A DNA stretch of 64,000 nucleotides from Streptomyces nojiriensis (GCF_017639205.1 NZ_CP071139.1:6075501-6139500), one strand, 5' to 3'; shown: positions 16,149-24,973, counted from the stretch's first letter. Numbers and translations: made by a program. Notes: generated from the sequence alone by a model not told the origin.

Positions 16149-16176
16149 TTGACAGGCGGCCCGGTCCTGGCAGACT
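16149..16176 (+). promoter_or_regulatory. HrdB-type promoter upstream of rpmE
   Basis: A perfect TTGACA (16149-16154) is followed after 16 bases by CAGACT (16171-16176). This would be the housekeeping promoter, downstream of the SigR one, about 70 bases before the rpmE start. Confidence 0.65.
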
Positions 16177-16252
16177 GGTCTGTCGGCCCCGGTTCACGCA
16201 GTACGCAATTCGGCTCCTGCGACCCGGCGCCCTCCCGAATCTAGGAGACACC

Positions 16253-16471
16253 TTGAAGCGCGATGTTCACCCCGAGTACGTCGAGACCGCGGTCAGCTGC
16301 ACCTGCGGCGCGTCGTTCACCACCCGTAGCACCCTGACCGAGGGCACCATCCGTGCCGAGGTCTGCTCCGAGTGCCACCCGTTCTACACGGGCAAGCAGA
16401 AGATCCTCGACACCGGTGGCCGCGTGGCCCGCTTCGAGGCGCGCTTCGGCAAGGGTGCGGCCAAGAAGTAG
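16253..16471 (+). CDS. rpmE: 50S ribosomal protein L31 (zinc-binding form)
   Basis: This 72-residue protein starts at TTG 16253, a rare start confirmed by the family N-terminus MKRDVHPEYVE and by GGAG 7 bases upstream. It keeps the zinc ligands of the C+ form: CTCGASF, then CSECHPFYTGKQK. Bound zinc links this protein to zinc and thiol status, which fits the SigR promoter upstream. A strong terminator follows. Confidence 0.97.
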   Translation: MKRDVHPEYVETAVSCTCGASFTTRSTLTEGTIRAEVCSECHPFYTGKQKILDTGGRVARFEARFGKGAAKK

Positions 16472-16480
16472 CGCGACCCA

Positions 16481-16536
16481 GGCGCCGGTCTCCGGCCGCC
16501 CCCTGTCCACTCGGGGGCGGCCGGACCGGCGCCTTT
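16481..16536 (+). terminator. Terminator after rpmE
   Basis: A long GC-rich hairpin pairs 16481-16503 with 16513-16533 (about 21 pairs, small bulge) and is followed by TTT, 10 bases after the rpmE stop. Confidence 0.85.
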
Positions 16537-16597
16537 GTCGTCGTTCCGGCACGTCCCCCTGCAGTCCTTCGCACCTTTTCACCCCAGGAGTCCCCCG

Positions 16598-17677
16598 ATG
16601 TTCGAAGCGGTCGAGGAATTGGTCGGCGAACACGCCGATCTTGAGAAGAAGCTCGCCGACCCTTCGGTCCACTCGGATCAGGCCAACGCGCGCAAGCTCA
16701 ACAAGCGCTACGCGGAACTGACCCCGATCGTCGCGACCTTCCGTGCCTGGAAGCAGTCGGCCGAGGACATCGAGACGGCCAAGGAGCTCGCGGCCGACGA
16801 CCCCGACTTCGCCGCCGAGGCCAAGGAACTGACCGCACAGCGCGAAGAGCTCACCGAGAAGCTCCGCCTGCTGCTCGTTCCGCGCGACCCCAGCGACGAC
16901 AAGGACGTCCTCCTCGAGGTCAAGGCGGGCGCGGGCGGCGACGAGTCGGCGCTGTTCGCCGGCGACCTGCTGCGCATGTACCTGCGCTACGCCGAGCGCG
17001 TGGGCTGGAAGACCGAGATCATCGACGCCACCGAGTCCGAGCTCGGCGGCTACAAGGACGTCCAGGTCTCCGTCCGCACCAAGGGCGGCAACGGCGCCAC
17101 CGAGCCCGGCCAGGGCGTGTGGGCCCGCCTGAAGTACGAGGGCGGCGTGCACCGCGTCCAGCGGGTTCCGGCCACCGAGTCCCAGGGCCGCATCCACACC
17201 TCCGCCGCCGGCGTGCTCGTCACCCCGGAGGCCGAGGAGGTCGAGGTCGAGATCAACATGAACGACCTCCGCATCGACGTGTACCGCTCGTCCGGCCCCG
17301 GCGGCCAGTCCGTCAACACCACCGACTCGGCCGTGCGCATCACGCACATCCCCACCGGTGTGGTCGCCTCCTGCCAGAACGAGAAGAGCCAGCTCCAGAA
17401 CAAGGAGCAGGCCATGCGCATCCTGCGCTCGCGGCTCCTGGCCGCGGCCCAGGAGGCCGCCGAGCAGGAGGCCTCGGACGTGCGCCGCAGCCAGGTGCGC
17501 TCCGTGGACCGTTCCGAGAAGATCCGTACGTACAACTACCCGGAAAACCGGATCTCGGACCACCGGACCGGTTTCAAGGCGTACAACTTGGACCAGGTGC
17601 TCGACGGTGACCTCGACGCGGTCATCCAGGCCTGCGTCGACACGGACTCCGCGGCCAAGCTCGCGGCCGCGCACTGA
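16598..17677 (+). CDS. prfA: Peptide chain release factor 1
   Basis: The 359-residue class I release factor reads UAA/UAG stop codons. The start ATG 16598 has AGGAG 7 bases upstream; the frame is open further back but without support. The PxT stop-codon anticodon is in RVPATESQGRIHTS, and the catalytic GGQ is at residues 235-237 in SSGPGGQSVNTTDSAVR. prmC, whose product methylates this Gln, follows after 47 bases, so the enzyme and its modifier form one unit. Confidence 0.97.
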   Translation: MFEAVEELVGEHADLEKKLADPSVHSDQANARKLNKRYAELTPIVATFRAWKQSAEDIETAKELAADDPDFAAEAKELTAQREELTEKLRLLLVPRDPSDDKDVLLEVKAGAGGDESALFAGDLLRMYLRYAERVGWKTEIIDATESELGGYKDVQVSVRTKGGNGATEPGQGVWARLKYEGGVHRVQRVPATESQGRIHTSAAGVLVTPEAEEVEVEINMNDLRIDVYRSSGPGGQSVNTTDSAVRITHIPTGVVASCQNEKSQLQNKEQAMRILRSRLLAAAQEAAEQEASDVRRSQVRSVDRSEKIRTYNYPENRISDHRTGFKAYNLDQVLDGDLDAVIQACVDTDSAAKLAAAH

Positions 17678-17724
17678 CCCCACCCCCGCATCACCCCCGT
17701 ACGACAGCAGCCCGGAGGACCAGC

Positions 17725-18570
17725 GTGAACTTGCTGCTTGCCGAGGTGGCCCAGGCCACCCAGCGGCTGGCCGCCGCCGGCGTGCCCTCACCGCGCTTCG
17801 ACGCGGAGGAGCTCGCCGCCTTCGTGCACGGCGTCAAGCGGGGGGAACTGCACCACGTCAAGGACGCGGACTTCGACGCCCGCTACTGGGAGGCCGTCGC
17901 CCGCCGCGAGGCGCGCGAGCCGCTCCAGCACATCACCGGCCGCGCCTTCTTCCGGTACCTGGAGCTCCAGGTCGGGCCCGGGGTCTTCGTGCCCCGGCCC
18001 GAGACCGAGTCGGTCGTGGACTGGGCCATACACGCCGTGCGCGCGATGGACGTCGTCGAGCCGCTGATCGTGGACCTGTGCACCGGCTCCGGCGCCATCG
18101 CGCTGGCCATGGCCCAGGAGGTGCCGCGCTCGCGCGTGCACGCGGTCGAGCTGTCCGAGGACGCCCTGCGGTGGACCCGCAAGAACGCCGAGGGCTCCCG
18201 GGTCACCGTCCACCAGGGCGACGCCCTGAGCGCGCTGCCCGAGCTCGACGGCCAGGTCGACCTGGTCATCTCCAACCCGCCGTACATCCCGCTCACCGAG
18301 TGGGAGTACGTCGCCCCCGAGGCCCGCGACCACGATCCGGAGATGGCGCTCTTCTCCGGCGAGGACGGCCTCGACACCATCCGCGGTATCGAGCGGACCG
18401 CCCACCGGCTGCTGCGGCCCGGCGGCATCGTCGTCATCGAGCACGCCGACACCCAGGGCGGCCAGGTGCCGTGGATCTTCGCCGAGGAGCGGGGCTGGGC
18501 CGACGCGGCCGACCACCCGGACCTGAACAACCGCCCGCGCTTCGCGACGGCCCGCAAGGCCCTGCCGTGA
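17725..18570 (+). CDS. prmC: Peptide chain release factor N5-glutamine methyltransferase
   Basis: The 281-residue SAM-dependent methyltransferase modifies the GGQ glutamine of release factors. The SAM site is VDLCTGSGAIALAMA, and the substrate Gln is held by NPPY at residues 184-187 (VISNPPYIP). The N-terminal helical domain (RFDAEELAAFV) recognises the factor. GTG 17725 has GGAGGA upstream. It is coupled with prfA and with the gene at 18620. Confidence 0.96.
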   Translation: MNLLLAEVAQATQRLAAAGVPSPRFDAEELAAFVHGVKRGELHHVKDADFDARYWEAVARREAREPLQHITGRAFFRYLELQVGPGVFVPRPETESVVDWAIHAVRAMDVVEPLIVDLCTGSGAIALAMAQEVPRSRVHAVELSEDALRWTRKNAEGSRVTVHQGDALSALPELDGQVDLVISNPPYIPLTEWEYVAPEARDHDPEMALFSGEDGLDTIRGIERTAHRLLRPGGIVVIEHADTQGGQVPWIFAEERGWADAADHPDLNNRPRFATARKALP

Positions 18571-18619
18571 CCGGCCCGACGAATCCCGCCACCCCCCTGC
18601 TGCACGAGGAGGCCCGCTG

Positions 18620-19267
18620 ATGGCCCGGCGATACGACTGCAACGACGCGACGGACCGTAAGACGGGTCTGCGTGAAGCCGCATCCGCCGTGCGCCGCGGC
18701 GAGCTCGTCGTGCTGCCCACCGACACCCTGTACGGGATCGGCGCGGACGCCTTCAGCCCCGAGGCCGTCCACGACCTGCTCGCGGCCAAGGGCCGGGGCC
18801 GCGGGATGCCCACCCCGGTGCTCATCGGCTCCCCGAACACGCTCCACGGCCTCGTCACGGACTTCTCCGAGCAGGCCTGGGAGCTCGTCGACGCCTTCTG
18901 GCCGGGCGCGCTGACGCTGGTCGCCAAGCACCAGCCCTCGCTGGCGTGGGACCTGGGGGACACCCAGGGCACCGTGGCCGTGCGCATGCCCCTGCACCCC
19001 GTCGCGATCGAGCTGCTGACCGAGGTCGGCCCGATGGCGGTGTCCTCGGCCAACCTGTCCGGTCACCCGGCGCCCGAGGACTGCGACGCCGCGCGCGAGA
19101 TGCTCGGGGACTCCGTGTCCGTGTACCTGGACGGCGGCCCGACGCCCGGCATCCAGCCGTCGTCGATCGTCGACGTCACCGGGAAGGTTCCCGTCCTGCT
19201 GCGCGAGGGGGCACTCACCGCAGACCAGCTGCGGGAGGTCGTACCCGACCTCGAGGTCGCCCCGTGA
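18620..19267 (+). CDS. L-threonylcarbamoyladenylate synthase (Sua5/YrdC/YwlC family)
   Basis: The 215-residue YrdC-fold protein makes threonylcarbamoyl-AMP from threonine, bicarbonate and ATP, the first step of the t6A modification of ANN-decoding tRNAs. The signature is GELVVLPTDTLYGIGADA, then KGRGRGMPTPVLI and SSANLSGHPAPEDC. It has the YrdC domain only and no Sua5 C-terminal domain. The prfA-prmC-ywlC-type order is widely conserved among Gram-positive bacteria. Its TGA overlaps the GTG start of the next gene. Confidence 0.92.
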   Translation: MARRYDCNDATDRKTGLREAASAVRRGELVVLPTDTLYGIGADAFSPEAVHDLLAAKGRGRGMPTPVLIGSPNTLHGLVTDFSEQAWELVDAFWPGALTLVAKHQPSLAWDLGDTQGTVAVRMPLHPVAIELLTEVGPMAVSSANLSGHPAPEDCDAAREMLGDSVSVYLDGGPTPGIQPSSIVDVTGKVPVLLREGALTADQLREVVPDLEVAP

Positions 19268-19920
19268 GCCCTGAGGGGCGTGGCATAGCAGGGGGGTACC
19301 GGCCGGCGGCAGCCGGAGGAACCACTTTCCGCATACTCCACGTCAGCACCGGGAACGTCTGCCGCTCGCCCATCACGGAGCGGCTGACGCGCCATGCCCT
19401 CTCGCACCGCCTCGGCGGCCTCGTCACCGGCGACCTCATCGTGGAGAGCGCCGGCACCTGGGGCCACGAGGGCGCCCCGATGGAGGCGAACGCGGCCGCC
19501 GTGCTGGCGGACTTCGGGGCCGACGCGTCCGGGTTCACCGGGCGGGAGCTGCTGGACGAGCACGTCATACGCGCCGACCTGGTGCTGACCGCCACCCGCG
19601 ACCACCGCGCCCAGGTCATCTCGATGGGCCACTCGGCGGGGCTGCGCACCTTCACGCTGAAGGAGTTCACCCGGCTGGTGCGGGCGATAGATCCGGCCAC
19701 GCTGCCGCCGCTGGACGACGGCATGGCGGAGCGGGCGCGGGCGCTCGTACGGGCCGCCGCGGCCCTGCGCGGCTGGCTGCTGGCGCCGTCACCCGACGCG
19801 GACGAGGTGTACGACCCGTACGGAGCCCCGATCACCTTCTTCCGCTCGATCGGCGACGAGATCAACCAGGCGCTGGATCCGGTCGTGACCGCGCTGACGG
19901 GCGTGACCGCCGCGCGCTGA
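19264..19920 (+). CDS. Low-molecular-weight tyrosine phosphatase homologue with Ser at the nucleophile position
   Basis: This 218-residue protein overlaps the previous gene by GTGA. It aligns with LMW-PTPs: HVSTGNVCRSPITERLTRHAL at the phosphate-binding loop, VESAGTWGHEGAPMEANA, and the general-acid Asp loop EVYDPYGAPITFF. In the CX5R(S/T) motif the first Cys is the nucleophile. Here residue 28 is Ser (AGC codon), although TGNVCRS and the Asp are intact. A Ser nucleophile should be nearly inactive for phosphotyrosine, while binding can survive. Likely possibilities are a pseudophosphatase/phospho-binding protein or a different substrate. The end of its coding sequence is partly repeated just after the stop. 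Confidence 0.85.
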   Translation: MSPEGRGIAGGYRPAAAGGTTFRILHVSTGNVCRSPITERLTRHALSHRLGGLVTGDLIVESAGTWGHEGAPMEANAAAVLADFGADASGFTGRELLDEHVIRADLVLTATRDHRAQVISMGHSAGLRTFTLKEFTRLVRAIDPATLPPLDDGMAERARALVRAAAALRGWLLAPSPDADEVYDPYGAPITFFRSIGDEINQALDPVVTALTGVTAAR

Positions 19921-20096
19921 GCGTTCGCCGGCCGGAGGCCGGCGCAGCGGTACGAAGCCCGGGAGGCCCCCGGGGCCGAGCGGCGCGAGCGCCGCGTCGA
20001 GGAGGGGCTCAACCAGGCGCTGGATCCGGTCGTCACCGCGCTGACGGGCGTGACCGCCGCGCGCTGAGCCTGACGGGCGTCATCGCCGCGCGCTGA
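19862..20096 (+). repeat. Duplicated 3' end of the phosphatase gene
   Basis: The last 60 or so bases of the phosphatase gene (19862-19922) reappear at 20009-20069 with one substitution. The last 27 bases appear a third time, diverged, at 20070-20096. The copies lie between the phosphatase stop and the next gene and keep the stop codon. It looks like a recent local duplication. Confidence 0.85.
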
Positions 20097-20158
20097 CAGG
20101 GCACCGAGGGGTCCGCGGGCCTACAGTGGCTGGTACCCGGTACCCCTGGAGCGCCGCC

Positions 20159-21388
20159 ATGAGCGTCATCACCCAGCCCACGGACCTGCTGCGCGCGCAG
20201 GACCCGCAGATGGCCGACGTACTGGCCGGGGAGCGGCAGCGGCAGGCCGGCACCCTGCAGATGATCGCCGCGGAGAACTTCACCTCGACCGCCGTGCTCG
20301 CCGCGCTCGGGTCCGCGCTCGCCAACAAGTACGCCGAGGGGTACCCCGGCGCCCGGCACCACGGCGGGTGCGAGTACGCCGATCTGGCCGAGCGGACCGC
20401 CGTGGAGCGGGCCAAGGCGCTCTTCGGGGCCGAGCACGCCAACGTGCAGCCGCACTCCGGCTCCTCCGCCGTCCTGGCCGCGTACGCCGCCCTGCTGCGG
20501 CCGGGGGACACCGTGCTGGCGATGGGGCTCCCGTACGGCGGGCACCTCACCCACGGGTCGCCCGCCAACTTCTCCGGGCGGTGGTTCGACTTCGTCGGCT
20601 ACGGAGTCGACGCCGGGACGGGCCTCATCGACTACCGGCAGGTCCAGCGCCTGGCCCACGCGCACCGTCCCAAGGCGATCGTGTGCGGCTCCATCTCCTA
20701 CCCCCGCCACCCCGAGTACTCCGCCTTCCGGGAGATCGCCGACGAGGTCGGGGCCTACCTCATCGTGGACGCCGCCCATCCGATCGGGCTGGTGGCCGGC
20801 GGGGCCGCGCCCAGCCCCGTCCCGTACGCCGACATCGTCTGCGCGACCACGCACAAGGTGCTGCGCGGCCCGCGCGGCGGCATGGTGCTGTGCGGCGCCG
20901 AGTACGCGGAGCGCGTCGACCGGGCGGTGTTCCCCTTCACCCAGGGCGGGGCCCAGATGCACACCATCGCCGCCAAGGCCGTGGCCTTCGGCGAGGCGGC
21001 CCGGCCGGCCTTCACCACGTACGCGCACCGGGTCGTCGCCAATGCCCGGGTGCTGGCGGGCGCGCTCCAGGAGCACGGGTTCACCCTCACCACCGGCGGC
21101 ACCGACACCCATCTGATCACCGCCGACCCGGCGCCGCTGGGTGTGGACGGCCCGACCGCCCGCGGCCGGCTGGCCGCCGCCGGGATCGTGCTGGACACCT
21201 GCGCCCTCCCCTACGGGGACCAGCGCGGCATCCGGCTGGGAACGGCCGCCGTGACCACCCAGGGGATGGGGGAGGAGGAGATGGTCCGGATCGCGGCGCT
21301 GTTCGCCTCGGCCCTGGACGGAGATGGCGTGAAAACACGTACGGAGGTCGGCGAGCTCACGGCAGGATTTCCCCCTTACGGGGAGTAA
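20159..21388 (+). CDS. Serine hydroxymethyltransferase paralogue
   Basis: This 409-residue fold-type I PLP enzyme starts at ATG 20159 with GGAG 7 bases upstream. Family landmarks are MIAAENFTSTAVL, NKYAEGYPGARHHGGCEYADLAE, the PLP Lys K233 in TTHKVLRGPRGG, VDAAHPIGLVA and GIRLGTAAVTTQGM. The catalytic set therefore appears complete. Differences from housekeeping GlyA are VQPHSGSSAV, where SGSQAN is usual, and HH, where the cofactor-near pair is usually YY. It interconverts serine and glycine with tetrahydrofolate or acts on a related hydroxy-amino acid. Streptomyces genomes commonly hold such a second copy here; the substrate cannot be fixed from sequence. Confidence 0.85.
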   Translation: MSVITQPTDLLRAQDPQMADVLAGERQRQAGTLQMIAAENFTSTAVLAALGSALANKYAEGYPGARHHGGCEYADLAERTAVERAKALFGAEHANVQPHSGSSAVLAAYAALLRPGDTVLAMGLPYGGHLTHGSPANFSGRWFDFVGYGVDAGTGLIDYRQVQRLAHAHRPKAIVCGSISYPRHPEYSAFREIADEVGAYLIVDAAHPIGLVAGGAAPSPVPYADIVCATTHKVLRGPRGGMVLCGAEYAERVDRAVFPFTQGGAQMHTIAAKAVAFGEAARPAFTTYAHRVVANARVLAGALQEHGFTLTTGGTDTHLITADPAPLGVDGPTARGRLAAAGIVLDTCALPYGDQRGIRLGTAAVTTQGMGEEEMVRIAALFASALDGDGVKTRTEVGELTAGFPPYGE

Positions 21389-21504
21389 GTAGGACAAGCA
21401 GGGCGTACTGGAACCGTGATACCGCCCCCTCGCGTCCTCGATGGAGGTGACATCGCAGCTAATGTGTGGGGCTGAGATGGCCGGCGATACATCTGGGGCA
21501 GCCC

Positions 21505-22839
21505 GTGCGTGAATATCTGCTGACGCTTTGCGTCACGGTCGCGGTGACCTACCTGCTGACCGGGCCCGTGCGGAAGTTCGCGATCGCGGCCGGGGCCATG
21601 CCGGAGATCCGCGCCCGCGACGTGCACCGCGAGCCCACACCGCGACTGGGCGGCATCGCCATGTTCGGCGGTCTGTGCGCGGGCCTGCTGGTCGCCGACC
21701 ACCTGCGCAACCTCAACGGCGTCTTCGAGCTGTCGAACGAGCCGCGCGCGCTGCTCTCCGGCGCGGCGCTGATCTGGCTGGTCGGCGTCCTCGACGACAA
21801 GTTCGAGCTCGACGCCCTGATCAAGCTCGGCGCGCAGATGATCTCCGCCGGTGTGATGGTCATGCAGGGTCTGACCATCCTGTGGATCCCCGTCCCGGGC
21901 ATCGGGACGGTCCCGCTCACCCAGTGGCAGGGCAACCTGCTCACGGTCGCCCTCGTCGTGATCACCATCAACGCGGTGAACTTCGTCGACGGTCTGGACG
22001 GCCTGGCCGCAGGCATGGTCTGCATCGCCGCCGCCGCGCTCTTCCTCTACGCGTACCGGATCTGGTTCGGCTACGGCATCGAGTCGGCCGCGCCGGCGAC
22101 CCTCTTCGCCGCGATCCTCATGGGCATGTGCCTGGGCTTCCTGCCGCACAACATGCACCCCGCGCGGATCTTCATGGGCGACTCCGGCTCGATGCTCATC
22201 GGCCTGGTGCTGGCCGCCTCCGCGATCTCCCTCACCGGGCAGGTGGACCCGGACGCGCTGGCCCTCTTCGCGGGTGGTGAGCGCAACGCGACGCACGCGA
22301 TGCTCCCCGCCTACATCCCGCTGATCCTGCCGCTGACGGTCATCGCGATCCCGATGGCGGACCTGGTCCTGGCCATCGTCCGGCGCACGTGGAAGGGCCA
22401 GTCGCCGTTCGCCGCCGACCGCGGGCACCTCCACCACCGGCTGCTGGAACTCGGGCATTCGCACAGCCGCGCGGTCATGATCATGTACTTCTGGTCAGGG
22501 CTGATCGCCTTCGGCACGGTGGCCTATTCCGTGCATTCCGCCACGATGTGGATCGTGCTGGCGATCGTCGCATTGAGTGCGGTCGGCCTGATCCTGCTGC
22601 TCCTGCCGCGCTTCACCCCGCGCGCCCCGCGCTGGGCGGAGGGTCTGGTTCCGCCGCGCTACCGCCATGCCGAACGTGCGGCCGAAGCCGCCGCGGAGGC
22701 GGCCGCACAGGATGTCTCGGGTGCGGAGCCGGAACCGGCGCGGCCCGTGGCCGCGGGTGTCTCCGGCGTCAACGGAGCGACCGCCGTGGGCCCCCGTTCG
22801 CGCTTTCCCGACCGGCGTAAGGCTGAATCCGCCCGCTGA
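21505..22839 (+). CDS. MraY/WecA/TagO-family undecaprenyl-phosphate sugar-1-phosphate transferase
   Basis: This polytopic membrane enzyme of about 444 residues has 10-11 hydrophobic segments. Motifs of the polyprenyl-phosphate N-acetylhexosamine-1-phosphate transferases are visible: VGVLDDKFELD (Asp-rich motif), NAVNFVDGLDGLAAG, FMGDSGSMLIG and the His-rich loop DRGHLHHRLLELGHS. The loop and PRLGGIAMF resemble WecA/TagO more than MraY. It would start lipid-linked synthesis of a wall polymer or polysaccharide. I chose GTG 21505 (VREYLLTLCV); an in-frame GTG at 21466 is possible. The C-terminus carries about 60 Ala-rich, disordered residues. It directly precedes the ATP synthase operon. Confidence 0.9.
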   Translation: MREYLLTLCVTVAVTYLLTGPVRKFAIAAGAMPEIRARDVHREPTPRLGGIAMFGGLCAGLLVADHLRNLNGVFELSNEPRALLSGAALIWLVGVLDDKFELDALIKLGAQMISAGVMVMQGLTILWIPVPGIGTVPLTQWQGNLLTVALVVITINAVNFVDGLDGLAAGMVCIAAAALFLYAYRIWFGYGIESAAPATLFAAILMGMCLGFLPHNMHPARIFMGDSGSMLIGLVLAASAISLTGQVDPDALALFAGGERNATHAMLPAYIPLILPLTVIAIPMADLVLAIVRRTWKGQSPFAADRGHLHHRLLELGHSHSRAVMIMYFWSGLIAFGTVAYSVHSATMWIVLAIVALSAVGLILLLLPRFTPRAPRWAEGLVPPRYRHAERAAEAAAEAAAQDVSGAEPEPARPVAAGVSGVNGATAVGPRSRFPDRRKAESAR

Positions 22840-23113
22840 CGGCCGATTCGCATGTCGGACATGGATGGCCTTTATCAGACAAGCCACCCCCCTGTCGCGC
22901 ACACACGGGCAGGGTCACTCTCATGTGTGACAGTCGGCACACCCGACAGGTAAAGCTCTCATCAAATAGTTTGTGATACCGTTCACTAAACCCGGCGACA
23001 GAGCCGAAGGACCGTAGTGCGACGGTCCCTTGGCCCGAGGTCCTCTCTCGGACCGGGCTTACGCTCGTCCCGTACGAGTCCCGTTACCCCACCATCACGC
23101 GGAGCCATGCGCC
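22840..23113. promoter_or_regulatory. Leader and promoter region of the atp operon
   Basis: A 274-base gap. An AT-richer patch at 22955-22992 is the best promoter zone, but no unambiguous -35/-10 pair is seen (TAGTTT at 22967 is one option). Two small hairpins follow, with stems 23009-23015/23022-23028 and 23039-23043/23050-23054, in what would be the transcribed leader. Confidence 0.4.
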
Positions 23114-23563
23114 ATGCTGTCCGATGACGCCCGAACCCTTTTGCACACCGCCGTACCCACTGCTGCCGTCGGCGTCGTTGCCGCCATCATCTGTGGCGTG
23201 GTCGCGGGCGGTAAGGGGGCGATCGGGGCGATCGCGGCCACGGTCGTCGTGATTCTGTTCATGGGTATCGGATTCGTCATCCTGCAGCGGACGGCACGAT
23301 CGCTGCCGCATCTGTTCCAGATGATGGGTCTGGCGCTCTACACGACCCAGATCCTGCTGCTCTTCGTCTTCGTCGCCGTGTTCAAGAACACGACGCTGTT
23401 CAATCCCAGGGCATTCGCGATCACCATCGTCGCGGCGACCCTTGCTTGGATCGCCGCGCAGACGCGCGCGCACATGAAGGCCAAGATCCTTTACGTCGAG
23501 CCCGAGTCCACCACCAAGCGTGGCAAGGGTGAGAAGCCTGAAAACACGGGGCCCTCGTCGTGA
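23114..23563 (+). CDS. atpI: AtpI-like ATP synthase accessory membrane protein
   Basis: This 149-residue protein has four hydrophobic segments (for example PTAAVGVVAAIICGVVAG and AATVVVILFMGIGFVIL). It lies at the head of the operon, where AtpI/Unc1-type proteins occur; these help assemble the c-ring or import Mg2+. ATG 23114 is chosen from GGAG upstream and the start of the hydrophobic pattern. The Lys/Glu-rich tail is cytoplasmic. A 225-base gap separates it from atpB. Confidence 0.75.
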   Translation: MLSDDARTLLHTAVPTAAVGVVAAIICGVVAGGKGAIGAIAATVVVILFMGIGFVILQRTARSLPHLFQMMGLALYTTQILLLFVFVAVFKNTTLFNPRAFAITIVAATLAWIAAQTRAHMKAKILYVEPESTTKRGKGEKPENTGPSS

Positions 23564-23788
23564 ACGGTAGGGGCGGAATAAGTGCGCGTTCGAGATGCTG
23601 CTATCGTCCGGTGCCATATGCGGCATCGCGGGCGCAGGCATCTGAGCTGACGCCTGCTCAATCGCGAGGCTCACTGCCTGCAAGCCGCCCCCACATCCGT
23701 AAGACCAGTCCCGTGCCGAACCGCGGCTGTGCGCCGCGCCGACACAACGAGGTTGCCGTACCTATGCGCCACGCTGAAGGAGCCCGCG

Positions 23789-24610
23789 GTGAGTGCTGAC
23801 CCGACGCAGGTGCTCGCCTTCGAGACCGATTGCCACATCTTCGACGGCTGTGGTTTCCCGGCTCCTGGCCTGCACTCGTTCCTGTTCGAGCCGATCTTCG
23901 GCGACATGGACGGAGCCGTCTACTTCAACAAGACGATGCTCCTGGCCCTGCTCGGGTCCGTCATCATCGTCGGATTCTTCTGGGCCGCCTTCGCCAAGCC
24001 GAAGCTGGTTCCGGGGAAGCTCCAGATGGTTGCCGAAGCCGGCTACGACTTCGTCCGCCGCGGGATCGTCTACGAAACGATGGGCAAGAAGGAGGGCGAG
24101 AAGTACGTCCCCTTCATGGTCGCGACGTTCTTCTTCGTCTGGATCCTGAACCTCTGGTCGATCATTCCGGTCGCCCAGTTCCCGGTGACCGCGGTCATCG
24201 CGTACCCGGCCGGTATGGCCCTGGTCATCTACTTCATGTGGATGTCGGTCACCTTCAAGCGCCACGGTTTCGTCGGCGGCCTGAAGAACCTCACGGGCTA
24301 CGACAAGTCGCTCGGCGGGATCCTGCCGCTGGTCATGCTGATCGAGTTCTTCTCGAATGTGATCGTCCGCCCCTTCACCCACGCGGTCCGTCTCTTCGCG
24401 AACATGTTCGCCGGTCACACGCTGCTGCTGCTCTTCACGATCGCCAGCTGGTACCTGCTGAACGGCATCGGCATCGCCTACGCGGGCGTGTCCTTCGTGA
24501 TGGTCATCGTGATGACCGCGTTCGAGCTCTTCATCCAGGCTGTCCAGGCCTATGTCTTCGTGCTGCTGGCCTGCAGCTTCCTCCAGGGCGCCGTCGCCGA
24601 GCACCACTGA
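23789..24610 (+). CDS. atpB: ATP synthase F0 subunit a
   Basis: The 273-residue membrane subunit forms the proton half-channels against the c-ring. GTG 23789 has AAGGAG 6 bases upstream. The essential Arg helix is in VRPFTHAVRLFANMFAGHTLLLLF, and the last helices end in VQAYVFVLLACSFLQGAVAEHH. Length and topology are normal for actinobacteria. Confidence 0.96.
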   Translation: MSADPTQVLAFETDCHIFDGCGFPAPGLHSFLFEPIFGDMDGAVYFNKTMLLALLGSVIIVGFFWAAFAKPKLVPGKLQMVAEAGYDFVRRGIVYETMGKKEGEKYVPFMVATFFFVWILNLWSIIPVAQFPVTAVIAYPAGMALVIYFMWMSVTFKRHGFVGGLKNLTGYDKSLGGILPLVMLIEFFSNVIVRPFTHAVRLFANMFAGHTLLLLFTIASWYLLNGIGIAYAGVSFVMVIVMTAFELFIQAVQAYVFVLLACSFLQGAVAEHH

Positions 24611-24684
24611 CCGCCCCACCCCCAAACCACCAGTCGTCCGGTGGCCAACCCCCACCGGTCCATGAAAGAGAAGGAAGAACCGGC

Positions 24685-24933
24685 ATGTCCGCTCTCCAGA
24701 CCCTCGCTGCTGGCGTCGAAATCAAGGGCAACCTCGGCTCCATCGGTTACGGCCTCGCGGCCATCGGCCCCGGCGTCGGCGTCGGCATCATCTTCGGTAA
24801 CGGCACCCAGGCCCTGGCCCGCCAGCCCGAGGCCGCCGGCCTGATCCGCGCCAACCAGATCCTCGGCTTCGCCTTCTGTGAGGCGCTCGCCCTCATCGGT
24901 CTGGTCATGCCGTTCGTCTACCCGACCTCCTGA
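24685..24933 (+). CDS. atpE: ATP synthase F0 subunit c
   Basis: The 82-residue hairpin protein forms the proton-driven ring. Helix 1 has the Gly-rich GLAAIGPGVGVGIIFG, the polar loop is ARQPEA, and the proton-binding carboxylate is E66 in GFAFCEALALIGLV. ATG 24685 follows AAGGAAG. Confidence 0.97.
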   Translation: MSALQTLAAGVEIKGNLGSIGYGLAAIGPGVGVGIIFGNGTQALARQPEAAGLIRANQILGFAFCEALALIGLVMPFVYPTS

Positions 24934-24973
24934 TCCCGGTAGCGAACAGACCCTTTAGTCGGAAGGCACTGAT

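Noticed and set aside
23574..23600. GGAAT at 23574 as another SigR site between atpI and atpB
   Set aside because: No GTT at 18-19 bases; the nearest GTT is only 8 bases away.
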